A stretch of DNA of 32,038 bases from Chara braunii (taxonomy: Eukaryota > Streptophyta > Charophyceae > Charales > Characeae): contig BFEA01000208.1 of NCBI GenBank assembly GCA_003427395.1, forward strand, positions 525,713-557,750. The letters are read 5' to 3'. Made by a program: the position numbers and the translations under genes. Positions 10,933-21,599 of this stretch are shown here, in pieces (the first letter of the stretch is position 1; every line of letters starts with the position of its first letter). Below the pieces are notes generated by a model. The model had not been told where the DNA came from. It did no database searches and worked only from the letters and a program-made list of their open reading frames with translations.

Positions 10933-11771
10933 TTATGTAGCATCGTGTTCGGGTTTCGGTGACCGAACCCAAACGTCCGGGACCGAACGCGAACGAGCGT
11001 CGAAACTCTCCGAACGCGAACATAAAAATATTAAAAAAGAAAAAAAAAATCTCCAAAAACTTTTAAAAAATTATATGTTATGTAAAATGCTAATACAAAC
11101 AACATTTGCCTAGGAGGTATGCTCAAATTCGTAACCAAACCTGGGCTACCAGCCGTGCCGCCCGGGTCCCCAAAGCTGGTACGGGACCTGCCCGGGACGA
11201 CCGGCCGGGCAACTGGGCCGGGCGGGGCCAGGGACCATATCCCATAAAAAAAAAAAAAAAAAAAAGTATGTTGTGCAGAATATCAAACCAAACAACTTTT
11301 GGCTGAGGGTCACTTCCAAAATATCCACAAAATTTTAAATAAAAATAAAATAATGTCAGGAAAATCATATCGTCCCCTTTAAAGGTCTTTCATCCCCTTT
11401 CAAGCCCCTTTAAGACCCTTACCCCCCCCCCCCCCCCAACCCCCCAAAACGACTTGAACCAAAAAAAAAAAAAAAAACGGATTTGGGTTCCTCTCGGAGG
11501 GTGAAAAAATGCCCCATGATCGAAAAAAAAAAAGAAAAAGTTATGACTATTTTTTGTACTTGTCCGGGTGACCCGGGCAAGAGGGTCCGAATCGTACTGG
11601 CCGGGCCCGTGCGGGTCTGGTAGCATAGAACCAAACTCGATTTAAAAATAAAAACCCAAAAAAAAGTTTGTTTTTTTTTTTTAATATCTTCGGCCGAACA
11701 CGTTCGTGAGGTATTCGGCCGAACACCCGAACATGTCCGGATGTTCGGAAAAGCTCCGGTGTGCTACACAT
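10933..11771. mobile_element. hAT-3: hAT-like transposon, host of hAT-2
   Basis: ATCATAGT stands on both sides (10925-10932 and 11772-11779), a perfect 8-bp target duplication. Read inward, the ends are TTATGTAGCA and ATGTGTAGCA, 8 of 10 identical. Both ends hold CCGAAC/GTTCGG words (10946-11025; 11689-11750), as in hAT-1. Without the nested hAT-2 and its duplication the element is about 343 bp, too small for a transposase, so it is non-autonomous. The terminal bases are less typical than those of hAT-1, and the class assignment rests mainly on duplication length and subterminal style. Confidence 0.68.
11141..11628. mobile_element. hAT-2: hAT-like transposon nested in hAT-3
   Basis: AACCAAAC occurs directly outside both ends (11133-11140 and 11629-11636), a perfect 8-bp target duplication. 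The ends read inward as CTGGGCTACCAG and CTATGCTACCAG, 10 of 12 identical. Subterminal DNA is dominated by CCCGGG and GGCCGGGC words (11155-11235; 11563-11620), a different word from hAT-1 and hAT-3 but the same layout. The middle is AT-rich with A runs (11245-11264, 11461-11477) and a C run at 11420-11437. No coding capacity. Confidence 0.82.
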
Positions 11772-11779
11772 ATCATAGT

Positions 11780-12091
11780 ATATAATCACAATAATCGTGT
11801 TGCGGATGCTTTGTCTCGCCACCCCGAGTATATGACTTGTCTTGTGGGTTCCTACGACCTGCGTAAAGATCTGAAGGAGGAACTCATCGAGCATACTGCC
11901 AAGGACCCGAAACTCAGTCCCATCCTTGAGCAGATTCGGGCTGACCCTAGCAGTTAGCCTGATTTCCATGAATGTAAGGGCCTTCTCTTCCGACGCTACG
12001 GTAAGCATGACCGGTTGTGTGTACCCAACCATGAGCCAATCATCACTCATTTCTTGGATTTGGCTCATGGTCGGAGTGGACATTTCGGTGT
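11780..12091 (+). pseudogene. Ty3/gypsy pol fragment: RNase H end and integrase zinc finger
   Basis: The frame contains NRVADALSRHPEY, the conserved end of Ty3/gypsy RNase H. It runs through a linker to HEPIITHFLDLAHGRSGHFG, the histidine half of the integrase HHCC zinc finger. A TAG at 11955-11957 interrupts the frame. The left side is cut by the hAT-3 insertion site, where no upstream RNase H can be found. The right side is cut at 12091, where it abuts a chromovirus LTR in opposite orientation before the two cysteines. It is a dead fragment, plausibly of the same family as the neighbouring minus-strand element, because it supplies a segment that element lacks. Confidence 0.8.
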
Positions 12092-13164
12092 TGAGGTCCA
12101 CCATAGCCATGACAACCCTTTTTCTTCCTCTACAGACAGGCCGAGGCTATGGTGGACTACGGAAGCTTTAGCCTCCTGTCCAAAGGACCACTCAAAGCAG
12201 CTATGCCGCTGCCCCTCTTCAAGGTCATCACCCAGCAGCTATGCCGCTGCCCACTCAACCGCCATGCCTGACTCTGTCCGAGCTTCCTTGATGCGGCACT
12301 ACCCCCACTGGGGCCTTCCTGATGCAGCNCCTAGCAAGGAGATGAAGATGGTGTCTACCATAGCCAGTAAGTACCTCGCCACTCTCCTCCTTGGTCCCCT
12401 TCTCCCTCCTCCTCCTACCGGTAGAGCTCCACCATAGCCAAGGTGGAAGCTCCCGACTTCTTCCTCCCAGCAGCGCTGTAGTGCCCAGCGCTTCACCACT
12501 TAGCGCTCCAGCAGCGTGACGCTCAACTCGCACACTGAAGAATGAGGCCGGGCTCTTTGCCCTGCCTCTTGATATAGCGGCCTACTTGCCTTCTGGGCCG
12601 TGACTTCCAGGCCACTCGGCCTCTCCAAGCAACCGGTACCTCCTCCGTTTCGGAGGGAAACATCATTGCAGACCCTGATGTTACCCGTACAGGCTCTAGA
12701 CTCAGACTGGTTGGACTGGTACCGGCCTAGACCTACCCTACCGCTACTGGACTCTAAAAATCCCAACCTTGTCTTTTTCTGCTCGGCCTCCAGTACCCCC
12801 TCACGCCAACTGCACTGGGGTGCAGTATCGGCCTACCGGCCTACTTGAGTGTTTTTCCGCTACCCCAAGGGCCCCAGGGCCGCTAGCTTCGCCACTTGAG
12901 TGTTTTCCCTGCTACAACCCTCAATGCCACGGCCACANGTAAGTACCGGCCCTACGGGCCTACCAAACAAGCAAGTACCCTTGCGGGTCCCACACACACT
13001 CATACCAACAAGCACTCAGGCAGGCATGCAGGTCACAAACAAGCACACACAGACAGACTTAGAAAACACAGCAGAATGCGGGAATCTCATCAAGGCATCC
13101 ATTCCATCGGCAGAACTTCAGAAATCAGCAGTGTTTTCAGTCTGTGTTATGACGGGTCATTACA
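12092..13164 (-). repeat. Chromovirus 3' LTR part (positions 1-1073)
   Basis: This 1073-bp block is repeated nearly identically at 29295-30367. On the minus strand it begins TGTAATGACCCG, directly after a polypurine tract, as the U3 start of a 3' LTR should. It stops at 12092, whereas the other copy continues 9 bp and then a further 333 bp to the LTR end that adjoins the primer binding site. It is therefore most likely an LTR without its last 342 bp. It also ends in CA, so a complete shorter LTR cannot be fully excluded. Two N bases (12329, 12938) are assembly uncertainty. Frames read across it are not genes. Confidence 0.78.
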
Positions 13165-13177
13165 CTACCCCCCCCTC
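13165..13177 (-). promoter_or_regulatory. Polypurine tract
   Basis: On the minus strand GAGGGGGGGGTAG directly precedes the LTR start TGTAATG. This is the usual primer for plus-strand DNA synthesis and fixes the LTR border at 13164. Confidence 0.8.
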
Positions 13178-14385
13178 AAGAGCGACGTCCCTTCGAGCAA
13201 GTAACTCGATCAGAGTCCTGGCATAGTGCATCATAGGCGTAGATAGCAAAGAGAGATCGGGCGTGTTCCGTAGGAGTCAGGGTAGTCGTGAACTTTGGTT
13301 GCTGTTCAACACTTATCAATCGTTCATAGGCATTAACGACACGCGGTGCACTCTGCAGTAAGTCTTTCCTAGCAATTCAATAGAAATCATCCAACGGGTG
13401 GTACAAAAAATGAACTTTGTACTGTCTGTTTCTTCCCTTCCCACTGTGTTCGACAATCCTATCAACCTCATGACCGCCATTGATTGCGCGGGGAATCATT
13501 GACTCTCAATACTTGAACGTTTCAGGTGATTCATACGGAAACAACTTTGACACATGAAAGACTGGGTATGTGCGCAGATGTGCAGGCACATCGATCGTGT
13601 AAGAAGGACCGAAGGAATCACTCCCTACCTGGTTCAAGACCTGCCACGGTCCGTAGTACTGAAGAAGAAGCTTTTGTGATACACCTTCTTCTTCGGAAAA
13701 CTCAGACATTTTGACCCAGACATAACTTCCCACTGTGAAAGGCGCAGGCTGGCGCTTCTTGTTTGCATGTTTGATCATGGCACTGCGTCGCCTTTCCATA
13801 GCTGCGACAACAACCTTGAGCAACCGATCATACTTAGCACTGTAGTCTGGCTGGCCAGGTGTCAGACCAGGAGGCTGTTCAGGAAACAGGTAGGATAGAG
13901 GATTGCGAATTTTCCATCCAAGATGCTCGGCAATTCCTCATCCCAAGAGTTCTGATCAGGCACAATTAAGGCTCGGAGAAGTTGGATCACAGTCTGGTTG
14001 ATCTTCTTGGTCAGTCCATTGGCTTCGGGATGTCGACCAGATGTCATCTTGAGTTTCATGTCATAAACCTGGGACGTGAAGTCCTTCCATTCTGCGCTTA
14101 TGAACCTAGTGTCCCGGTCACTCACAAGAGTTTTCGGGGGCTCACACTGCAGAATGTATCTTTTGTGAAACTCTTTGATCACAAGGTTAGTTGGGGCGTG
14201 AGGTGGTAGTGGGATCAGATTCAAGAACTTCGAAAAACGGTCGACAATCACCATAACTTGGGAATAACCGTTTCTGCTCTTCTTCCCCATGTCCGTGAAG
14301 TCAATAGAGACAGACTCCCCCGGACCGTCAGGAATAGGAAGAGGGTGCAGCAGCCCATAAGGCTCCTGCAGAGTCAGTTTAATGT
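13178..14385 (-). pseudogene. Chromovirus integrase with chromodomain, broken
   Basis: Read from 14385 downward, the frame starts after the zinc finger (YGLLHPLPIPDGPGE) and gives the integrase core: the first Asp in SIDFTD, then MVIVDRFSKF, and the second Asp in LVSDRDTRF. The third catalytic residue is lost: NGLTKKINQ has Lys where families have Glu. A frameshift, probably with a deletion, lies near 13915. The frame then resumes as the C-terminal domain (QPAPFTVGSYVWVKM, YYGPWQVL, PVFHVSKL). After a TGA at 13506-13508 it continues as a chromodomain-like module (EVDRIVEHSGKGRNRQYKVH, then RKDLLQSAPRVVNAYERL) in which one expected Trp codon is TGA. Integration and chromatin targeting would be its roles. 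This copy is dead. Confidence 0.88.
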
Positions 14386-14510
14386 TAATAATTAGGTTTT
14401 GTCAAAGATCATTCAGATTCACGATATGTGTTATATTTATGTTTAAAAAAATACAACTTGTTTGTTTTCTAACTTATTTATATCACAATCATGTTGAAGC
14501 ACAAATATAG
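14376..14510. repeat. AT-rich direct repeat, right copy
   Basis: Matches 10825-10932 over roughly 110 bp, beginning TTAATAATTAGGTTTTGTCA and AAGATCATTCAG. The two copies bracket the whole transposon cluster 10933-14375. Confidence 0.6.
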
Positions 14511-17189
14511 TTGTAATGAGGCATAATCCTTATAGCGGAGTAATAGTATATATGGGTTTCCAAAGACATTACTCCCAAGGAAGGGTCTTGTTGGAGCAAC
14601 ATGTTTGAAGCTTATTACCTACTCAAACATTTGTTGCATTTATAGTTCGTTTGTTTTTTTTATAGTTACTAAGTTTTTCACTCGGAATCCACCGGTTGAA
14701 TTGGTAAGGCTTAAGCTAGAACAAAGTTTTTTAAAGCAGTAAAACCTATATTTTTTGTAAACCGGATACACTAAGTTTAATTATAGGAAATAATTTTCAT
14801 TCAAGATTTTATTTAGTTGGTCGAAAATGTACTAAATTTGACACTAGTTAAACAATACATAACACACAATCACAAATAGTGAGATCTTGTTATTCACTAA
14901 ATGGCTTATCGAATCTATTATTCAACGTTGTTAAGGGAGATAAGTTGATCAATAATACACTTGTTTTCTTTAGTTTCATTAACTATATTTTGATGTTTGT
15001 ATCCAACTCCAGTTTTATGCGAGTTTCCAATCAATTGTGCTTCAATCTGAATTAAGGGTGAAGGTGTAACGACGAATACAACTATTTCAAAACCTTAAAA
15101 TTCCTAATATCGATATCAGAGTTAATCACGATCTTGGCAAGATAAACCATTTTGTCAGAATAGTCATCATGTCAACAAGAATGTTATATCATGATGTTAA
15201 TGTTAGCACAAAGTCTCACCACTTGTCAACTAGTCTTATGCCAGACTTCATTCTAAACAATTCTTCAAAGGGATTGATATTGTGGATGAGGAAGCGGTTT
15301 ATAAGAGAATTTATATTGGAGGAAAAAGTGGAGTGAGGACTACGAGCCTATGGGTATTGTTGTGACACGTTTATAAGTCCAAAAGCAGTTGAAGAATTGT
15401 ATATCATCGAAGCAAACTAACTAGAACATTAGAATGAAACCATTAAGACAAAGCAGTAGAAAAAAAACATCTTTAAATTCATTGTTTTTTTTAAAACGCA
15501 ATACTGATTATGAGGTCAGATAGTTTGCACTCACTGACCTTCCTGTTTCATACATGAATGAAATGCATTCAAATGCATTGACTCATATTGAAGCAATTGA
15601 TATAACAGATAATAATAGTGATATACACGATAAAGACATTTTAAAATTCATCACCTTTACAATGACTAAAATAGACTTTGACGAGGTCATCCTCTCAACC
15701 TACAACGGTGACTAAGAAGGGTCAGCAACAAAGACCGAAGATCGGGTTTTTATAAATATTTTAAGGAATTGCATGATTATGATGTTGAAATATAGCGTCA
15801 GAAAGTAAAACATCGAGTATCTAATTATCAATATAATATAAAATACCATAAAACTTTAAATTAAAATTATTCGACTAAGGTTTATGTCAAAAAATTCCCT
15901 TAGCTGCTAAGTAGAAGAATTGTGTGCCGGAAGTCTCTTGAAAATATGTATCCAATAACCTTTGGATAGGCTCCTACCGGTTATGGGGGAAGATCGTGAA
16001 AAAATCAACTTATCGACCTTTTATAGCAACCGTCCAGGGAAACATCGAGTGATATTGGACATTTGAACTCTCCCTGCAGACCCCAACTTTAGAGTTGGGG
16101 CATTAATTAATGAAGACACTTCCTCAAAGGTATGTAACCCAAGTGTCAAAGGCTTCAATCCTTCAAGGTTATGGAGGATAAGGCTGTATATTTAAAATAA
16201 GCATCGACGACAATTAGGAAAACAACAACCGGGTGACTAAGTAGCGAAACAAACAGATGTTCTCTATGGATGCAATACGTGAAGAAAGAGAAGATGTGCC
16301 CATTATGAACCTAACAAAGACAACCTATTTGATAAGTATTGCAGCAGTAAGGAAAAAAATAACAGTTTTTTTTTGTGTTTAAATGATTGGGATGCACTTC
16401 CACAATGACGAGCAATGTAAACCTCGAGAATAACATGCTCAGTCTCTTCTTTTCACTTCGCAGTAATCAGTAAAAAATGAATAAATGAAGAAACCACAGT
16501 AAAACCAAAGTAAACTTGTAAATAATTTGTCTTTTTATAAGGACAATGAGAATGTATACGTCCATAGAAGAGGAATTCCTTAGCAAGACATTCATCGACA
16601 AGGTGAAAAAAACAATATGTATGACATGTAACTGCAGGCCGCAGGGAACACTTATGAATTTTGTACCAGAACAAAAACCAAATTATAAAAGGGTAGGGTC
16701 GGTAAATGATACAACCATACCTATACAAGTTAGAGAGATTATTACTTCAAACAACAATGCACTATGCTCTGCCTCTTCTTGATTTCAATCACCCAAGATC
16801 GCAGATCTCAACTGAAAAAGGAGGAAGATAATACTGGTAATGATGAGGAAGAAAAAAAGTATCAGTAAACATAATCCCCCCCCCCTTTGTCCCATTGATA
16901 GATTAGTCTCTAGCATAGTTCAAGCTTTAAAAAAATTCATAATTATTGTTCTAAAACACATTTATGTTAAAATGAATGTGAGACTTAAAGACTTGTTGCA
17001 GAGTTCAGTGAGGAAGATCATGTTACTATCATCAATACTGTGATAAACATGAGAGTAACGAAGTTCATTATGGACAATGATTTGCCCCAAAGTTGCCTCT
17101 CACGAAATGCGATAACAAAATAGTGTTCTGATTTGAAGGTGTTAGACTTCCTAATTCTTGCAAAAGTTATTGTTGTAACTATTATTTGT
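14511..17189. other. AT-rich spacer, no gene supported
   Basis: The longest frames (16546-16782 and 16453-16728) have no recognisable domain. A clean hairpin CCCCAACT-TTAG-AGTTGGGG stands at 16081-16100 without a following T run. The composition is like that of the fossil retroelement further right, so this may be its eroded 5' part. Confidence 0.5.
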
Positions 17190-17844
17190 ATTTCTCAATT
17201 AGTGAGGGTCCATGATGAGGCATCCTTGTAACAATTCATGAAAAAAAAAACAAGAGTCATTGGTACTCTGACTTTCTAGTTCTTGGAGAGAAGGTTAACA
17301 ACATTCGTATTTTTCATCACCACGTCAGGACACCCTTCACCACTTCAGGATACAGCCTGCCTAAACAGGTGGTTTTCAGGGTCTTTGGACCTTTCACCAC
17401 TTCAGGACCATTCAGGTCTGAAAACCCTGAATGATCCTGAAGTGGTGAAAGCTCCGAAGACCCTGAAGGCAGGCTGCATCCTCAAGTGGTGAAGGGTGGT
17501 TTTCATGGTCTTCAGACCTTTCACCACTTCACGACCATTCAAGATTTTCAGACTGCCCAAAATTCTCACTTGACCACTTCATGACACCCTTCACCACTTC
17601 AGGATGGAGCCTGCCTAAACAGGTGGTTTTCAAGGTCTTCAGACCTTTCATCACTTCAAGACCATTCAAGATTTTCAGACTGTCAAAAACTCTCACTTCA
17701 GAATTTCCATTCCTAAATTTTCAGCTACCCGATAACCGCTTGTAAGTTCTTGCTGAAAACGTTGTTGAGAATGAAAACAATATAACTATCGTTTCTCAAT
17801 ATGTGAGGGTCCATGAAGGGATATCCTTGTAACACTTGATGAAA
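17190..17844. repeat. Palindrome and direct-repeat complex with flanking repeats
   Basis: An imperfect hairpin spans 17331-17498. CACCCTTCACCACTTCAGGA through GGACCATTCAGG is followed by an 8-base spacer and then the inverted series CCCTGAATGATCCTGAAGTG to GTGGTGAAGGGTG. Two further forward copies of the left arm follow at 17499-17560 and 17583-17682. The whole is bracketed by a ~54-bp direct repeat, TTTCTCAAT then GTGAGGGTCCATGA then ATCCTTGTAACA, at 17190-17243 and 17791-17844. The structure resembles a mobile foldback element or a failed duplication. No coding content. Confidence 0.78.
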
Positions 17845-18324
17845 AGAAAACTTAAGTTAAAACATTTTGTTTCCTTCTACATGTTACAACCTACCAATTA
17901 AGATTGTTTTTGAACAGTGATCACTCAAAGTTTTAAATGCAGCAATTTTCTACTCCACATGATTTCAGATGAAGCAACTAGAACAACAATATGCATACAA
18001 TGTTATGCAAAAGTGACTACCAAATATGCATTGTCTCCGCTCAAGTTCAATTATGTTCAATAATACCAATTAAATTAGCTCAACTAGGTGACTGAAGGAC
18101 AAGTGCAGACCCATCAGACCACGAAGAGGCTAGCAAATATACCCCATTTGTAGGAGCGGTATCACGATATGCAAGATGGGTTACGAACAATATAGAAAGG
18201 GAGACAAAGCAGTCTATGATCAATGTAGTGTCTTACAAGATTTTTGTCGCAAAGATAGGAATATAAAAAACCTAATGAGCTTATGGATAAGGCTTCGATC
18301 AAGCTCGGAGATCCTCACCTTTCC

Positions 18325-19145
18325 ATGTCGCACTCCACTTTTATTTGTCGAAAAGCATGATCAACAAGTCTTAATGTGTATTACTATTACGATCTTAACA
18401 ACATCATGATCAAGAGCGTGGAACCACTACCTCGAGTTGATTCCTCGTTGGATCATGTGCAAAGTTACATGGTGTTAAAAAAAAATGATCTCAAGTATGT
18501 TTACCACTAAATCAAAGTGAACTATATAAACGAATAACATCCAAACTAATTGTTGAGCTCATAGGCTCCAAACTGATGTGACTGGTTTAACAAATACACT
18601 AACAACCTTCCAACGTGCGATGAATGACATGCTCAAAGAGTATATTAATCGTTTTTTTGTGGTCTACATCAATGATATCCTATGTTCGGTATATCATGAG
18701 GTTGGCATTTCATAAGTTCAAGCAAAAAATGTTAAAGATTATGGGTTGGAAAAGAAGTAGACCCCTGCTTAAGAGAAAAGTTTTACGAAAGATTCTTTAT
18801 CATTGCCACACCGCGAACTGAATTGAAGTAAGTGCTGAATTAGTGGACAACATTGCAATAACGTATTTAAAAACCCTTATCTATTGACAAACTATTCCAA
18901 ATTTGGAAGTAGACCCTATCCGCATTCCTGGTTAGATAATGTAAAGAGGACTACTCCACATGGAGAGTGTAGGGTTGCCAGTTGCCACGGTCAAACAATT
19001 ACGACTCTATGTTTTGAGAGAATCTCACAATTCTTCAGGTTATTTTAGCCTTAAAAAAGTGCACCCACGACTGTTCAAGCAGCTTTATTCGCTCATGATG
19101 AGGAGAAATGTCGTAGAGTATATAAAGAGTTGCATGATCTCTTAG
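18325..19145 (+). pseudogene. Fossil Ty3/gypsy pol: RT and integrase zinc finger
   Basis: Frames must be switched to follow it. From about 18330, PLLFVEKHDQQVLMC corresponds to the RT fingers (usually PVLFVKKKDGSLRMC). From about 18405, MIKSVEPLPRVDSSLDHVQ and KNDLKYVYH correspond to the PLPRIDDLLD and KIDLKSGYHQ motifs. From about 18570, TGLTNTLTTFQRAMNDML and FFVVYINDIL correspond to GLTNAPATFQ and the catalytic YLDD, here YIND. From about 18996, RLYVLRESHNSSGYFS and RRNVVEYIKSC resemble the integrase HHCC finger with the second His lost. Only ~320 bp separate RT from integrase, so RNase H is deleted. Much older than the chromovirus copies elsewhere in the window. Confidence 0.78.
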
Positions 19146-19910
19146 TGGTCGAGACAAGGAATGCAAAGTCCATACAGCGTCATGAAGCCACTCTCGATCC
19201 TTGACAAGCTGGACAAATAAATTTCCGTACACCGTATTCAACACTTGTCTGAGAGTGAGTTAAAACAATGTTGGTTTCTCACAATCAACCACTCTCACCA
19301 TGTCCATGAGGTTAATACCTATCCACAAAGGATGTTGCTCGCCTCTCCGTTGAAATTGGGCTTGAAACTTCAGGTTTTCCTCATATATTATCAGCAAAAA
19401 AGACACTCGATTCACAACTAAAGAATTGCCCTGTATTTTACACCTTGAACTAATATCTTACAAGTTGTTTTAACTCAATCAGGCGGAAGATGCACCCTCC
19501 CACTATTAATGGGTACATCGACATCAATAGGATTTTGGCCCAGAGGCGGGTGCGAGTAGAGAGGAAAGCCAAATATCATCTAAATGGTCAAGTTTCAATA
19601 CTACCCTGATGAGGACAAAGAGGACAAATGGATTAATCAACCACGCCGATAGAAGTGGCACCTCAAGTAGTGGCCCATTACGAGAAGCAAACTCTAAAAG
19701 AGTAAAAAACAAAATTTGATTCTTTATTCTGCAATTTTGAATTTGCAAATTTTGCATTCACGGACATTTCATCGTTGGGGCCGAAGCCGATGGCTGGCAT
19801 GTACTGGTCCTTTAAGGGTTTGCTGGACGTCCTGCAGACCGACCTACGGTGAGAGAGTCAACAAGTTTAATGAAGGAATTGTGCAACTAGAGAAAAAGTG
19901 GAAAAAAAAA
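19146..19910. other. AT-rich spacer, no gene supported
   Basis: No convincing frame. It may include the eroded 3' part of the fossil retroelement on its left. Confidence 0.5.
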
Positions 19911-20104
19911 GGTAACTTCAGTGGAGTCACAAAAACGAGTTACAATTACACTATGGTGCAAGATACAGTTCGCACTTGCACTTCGGGCACCCTACCTGGC
20001 CAGAAAGCTGGGTTGTATACATTGCGCGAACTGCAATTTGAAACTGTATCTTGACCCATAGTGCAATTTTAACTCATTTTCATGACTCCTTCGTAATTTC
20101 CCCT
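19911..20104. mobile_element. Foldback MITE with long inverted repeats
   Basis: GGAGTCACAAAAACGAGTTA followed by CAATTACACTATGGTGCAAG and ATACAGTT (19923-19970) returns in reverse complement as GGAGTCATGAAAATGAGTTA, AAATTGCACTATGGGTCAAG and ATACAGTT (20042-20089). The outer part (GGTAACTTCAGT against GGAAATTACGAA) and the inner part (GTTCGCACTTGCA against GTTCGCGCAATG) also match loosely. Arms are therefore about 60-75 bp around a ~45-bp centre. The outside is A-rich on both sides, which hides the target duplication. No coding capacity, and the superfamily is not determined. Confidence 0.78.
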
Positions 20105-20128
20105 TAAAAAAAACTCTGTTAGCCATAA

Positions 20129-20166
20129 TACAGAGAAAATTAGCATGGTCCCTAAATCGAGAAAGA
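20129..20166 (+). pseudogene. Deleted U6 snRNA relic
   Basis: TACAGAGAAAATTAGCATGG followed by TCCCTAAATCGAGAAAGA matches the U6 core (ACAGAGA box, AGC triad, then the AAATCGAGAAA 3' word). About 19 bases between CCCCT and AAATCGAG, the internal stem-loop, are missing. The 5' stem and 3' end are not recognisable. It cannot work as a spliceosomal RNA and is a processed or otherwise decayed copy. Confidence 0.72.
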
Positions 20167-20167
20167 A

Positions 20168-20855
20168 TATATATAAAACCGCGCTAGCGCCTAGCGACCC
20201 GCGGACGGCAGGGCCCGTCCGCCAGGACACGCGCAAGCCAGGGGAAGGGGAAGGCACCTCAGCTTCCCAACACCCAGGGACTTGAGCATTGTCGTCCCCG
20301 AAGACATCATCCGGAGTGGTAACGCCACGTGGCAAGCAAGCGATGCAGTGAAGCCGACGCGACAAACAAAAGGAGTAGTCGGCAACATAGCAGACATCAA
20401 CAACGGTGTAGAAAACGACGAGGAGGGAGGGGTGGATGGAGATGGTGAGTATGGGTGAGCTCTAGACAGGAGTTGCCGAGTGGTTCAACACTATCCAAGC
20501 GAGTGGCGCACGACTAAGCCAGATGGTGGCGATGCTGCAAATGGCTGTGACTGAGAGTATAGAGTCGTCGATGTCGTGGATTCGGAGTGTCCAACAATGT
20601 ATGCTGGAGATCATATGGGGGTTGGAAAAGGGGTCGTCCCCCCATCTAGAAGCATTTATAGATCGGCCATGATTGCATGCTTTGATTCGGCGCTGCCATG
20701 AGGAGTTCGAGGAGGGGCAAGGTCTTTGCGGCGCGTTGGAGGAGCGATTTTTCGAGGACGGCGACGATGTCGCGGATGGTCATCATGACAACAACGCCAT
20801 CGCTGATGACGCCACCAAGACTGCCAGTGACGACGACGATAGTCATCTTATCTAA
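20168..20855 (+). pseudogene. Decayed coding-like stretch, unrecognised
   Basis: The base composition becomes GC-rich and protein-like reading returns, in pieces. From about 20190 to 20459 one frame stays open and includes LSIVVPEDIIRSGNATWQ, then KGVVGNIADINNGVEND and an acidic run. It stops at TGA 20457-20459. From about 20466 a second frame gives AEWFNTIQASGARLSQMVAM and IRSVQQCMLEIIWGLEKG. After a TGA, EEFEEGQGLCGALEERFFED and a run of Asp ending at 20855 follow. The amphipathic middle followed by an acidic tail would suit a DNA-binding or transposon accessory protein, but no domain is identifiable. GATGGTGAGTATG near 20440 looks like a 5' splice site without a usable acceptor. Confidence 0.4.
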
Positions 20856-21566
20856 TCATCTTATCTGCATCGCGGAAATCTGCAACAACAACAACAACAA
20901 CAACAATAACAACAACAACTACAAACTGACGGTGTTTGTGGGGCAGGCCGCAAACATCAACAATAACAACTATACTGTGCGCAACGATGGAATGGGACGC
21001 GGGATCCTGAGATTGTGCACGCTTAGGAGAGTTAACGATTACAACAACAACCATGACGACGACAATATAGCTGGCGGCAACAAAAATAACAACAACAAAG
21101 GTGACGAAGTTGACACTGGCGGAGTGGTAAATGGGATTGGGCAGTTATTTTTCCCTCTCCCCTGCCCTCCTATCTTGTTTTCCTTCCTGTGTTCTTCACA
21201 GATTGCTCGGGGGCAGGGGCAAGAGGGTTGGATGACTGGAATGCTGTGTAAACAGGAAGATTGTGTGGGGGTGCAGGAAGAGGGATGGTGGCGCGTAGGG
21301 GTGGGATAGTGATGGCTGGATAACTGGGTCGCATGGTGTTGTGAGGATCGTCCTCGGGGCTGCTGTGCGAATGATGGGTGCCCCGCCACGTGGGGTTTGT
21401 CATCTCATTTTCTTCATTTCTTCCTGCTTGAGCATGCCTTTTAACGCTGTCTGGGGGGAACATAATTTTTGCTATAAACATAAACTTTTGCCACGTGGCA
21501 GCGCAGGAGGTGCAGTGGTGCTATGCATTAGGGCAGCCTATGTGTTTTGGTAGTGTTCTGCTACAT

Positions 21567-21599
<33 letters not shown>

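Noticed and set aside
12255-12766. Minus-strand open frames of 66-92 codons, repeated at 29458-29969
   Set aside because: They lie inside the LTR and no protein features are present.
20438-20470. Intron with a GTGAGT donor
   Set aside because: The only nearby AG acceptors would make an intron of about 20-26 bases, too short.
20698-21309. 203-codon frame with poly-Asn
   Set aside because: It crosses an (AAC)n microsatellite and low-complexity DNA, and overlaps the better coding-like frame in its first part.
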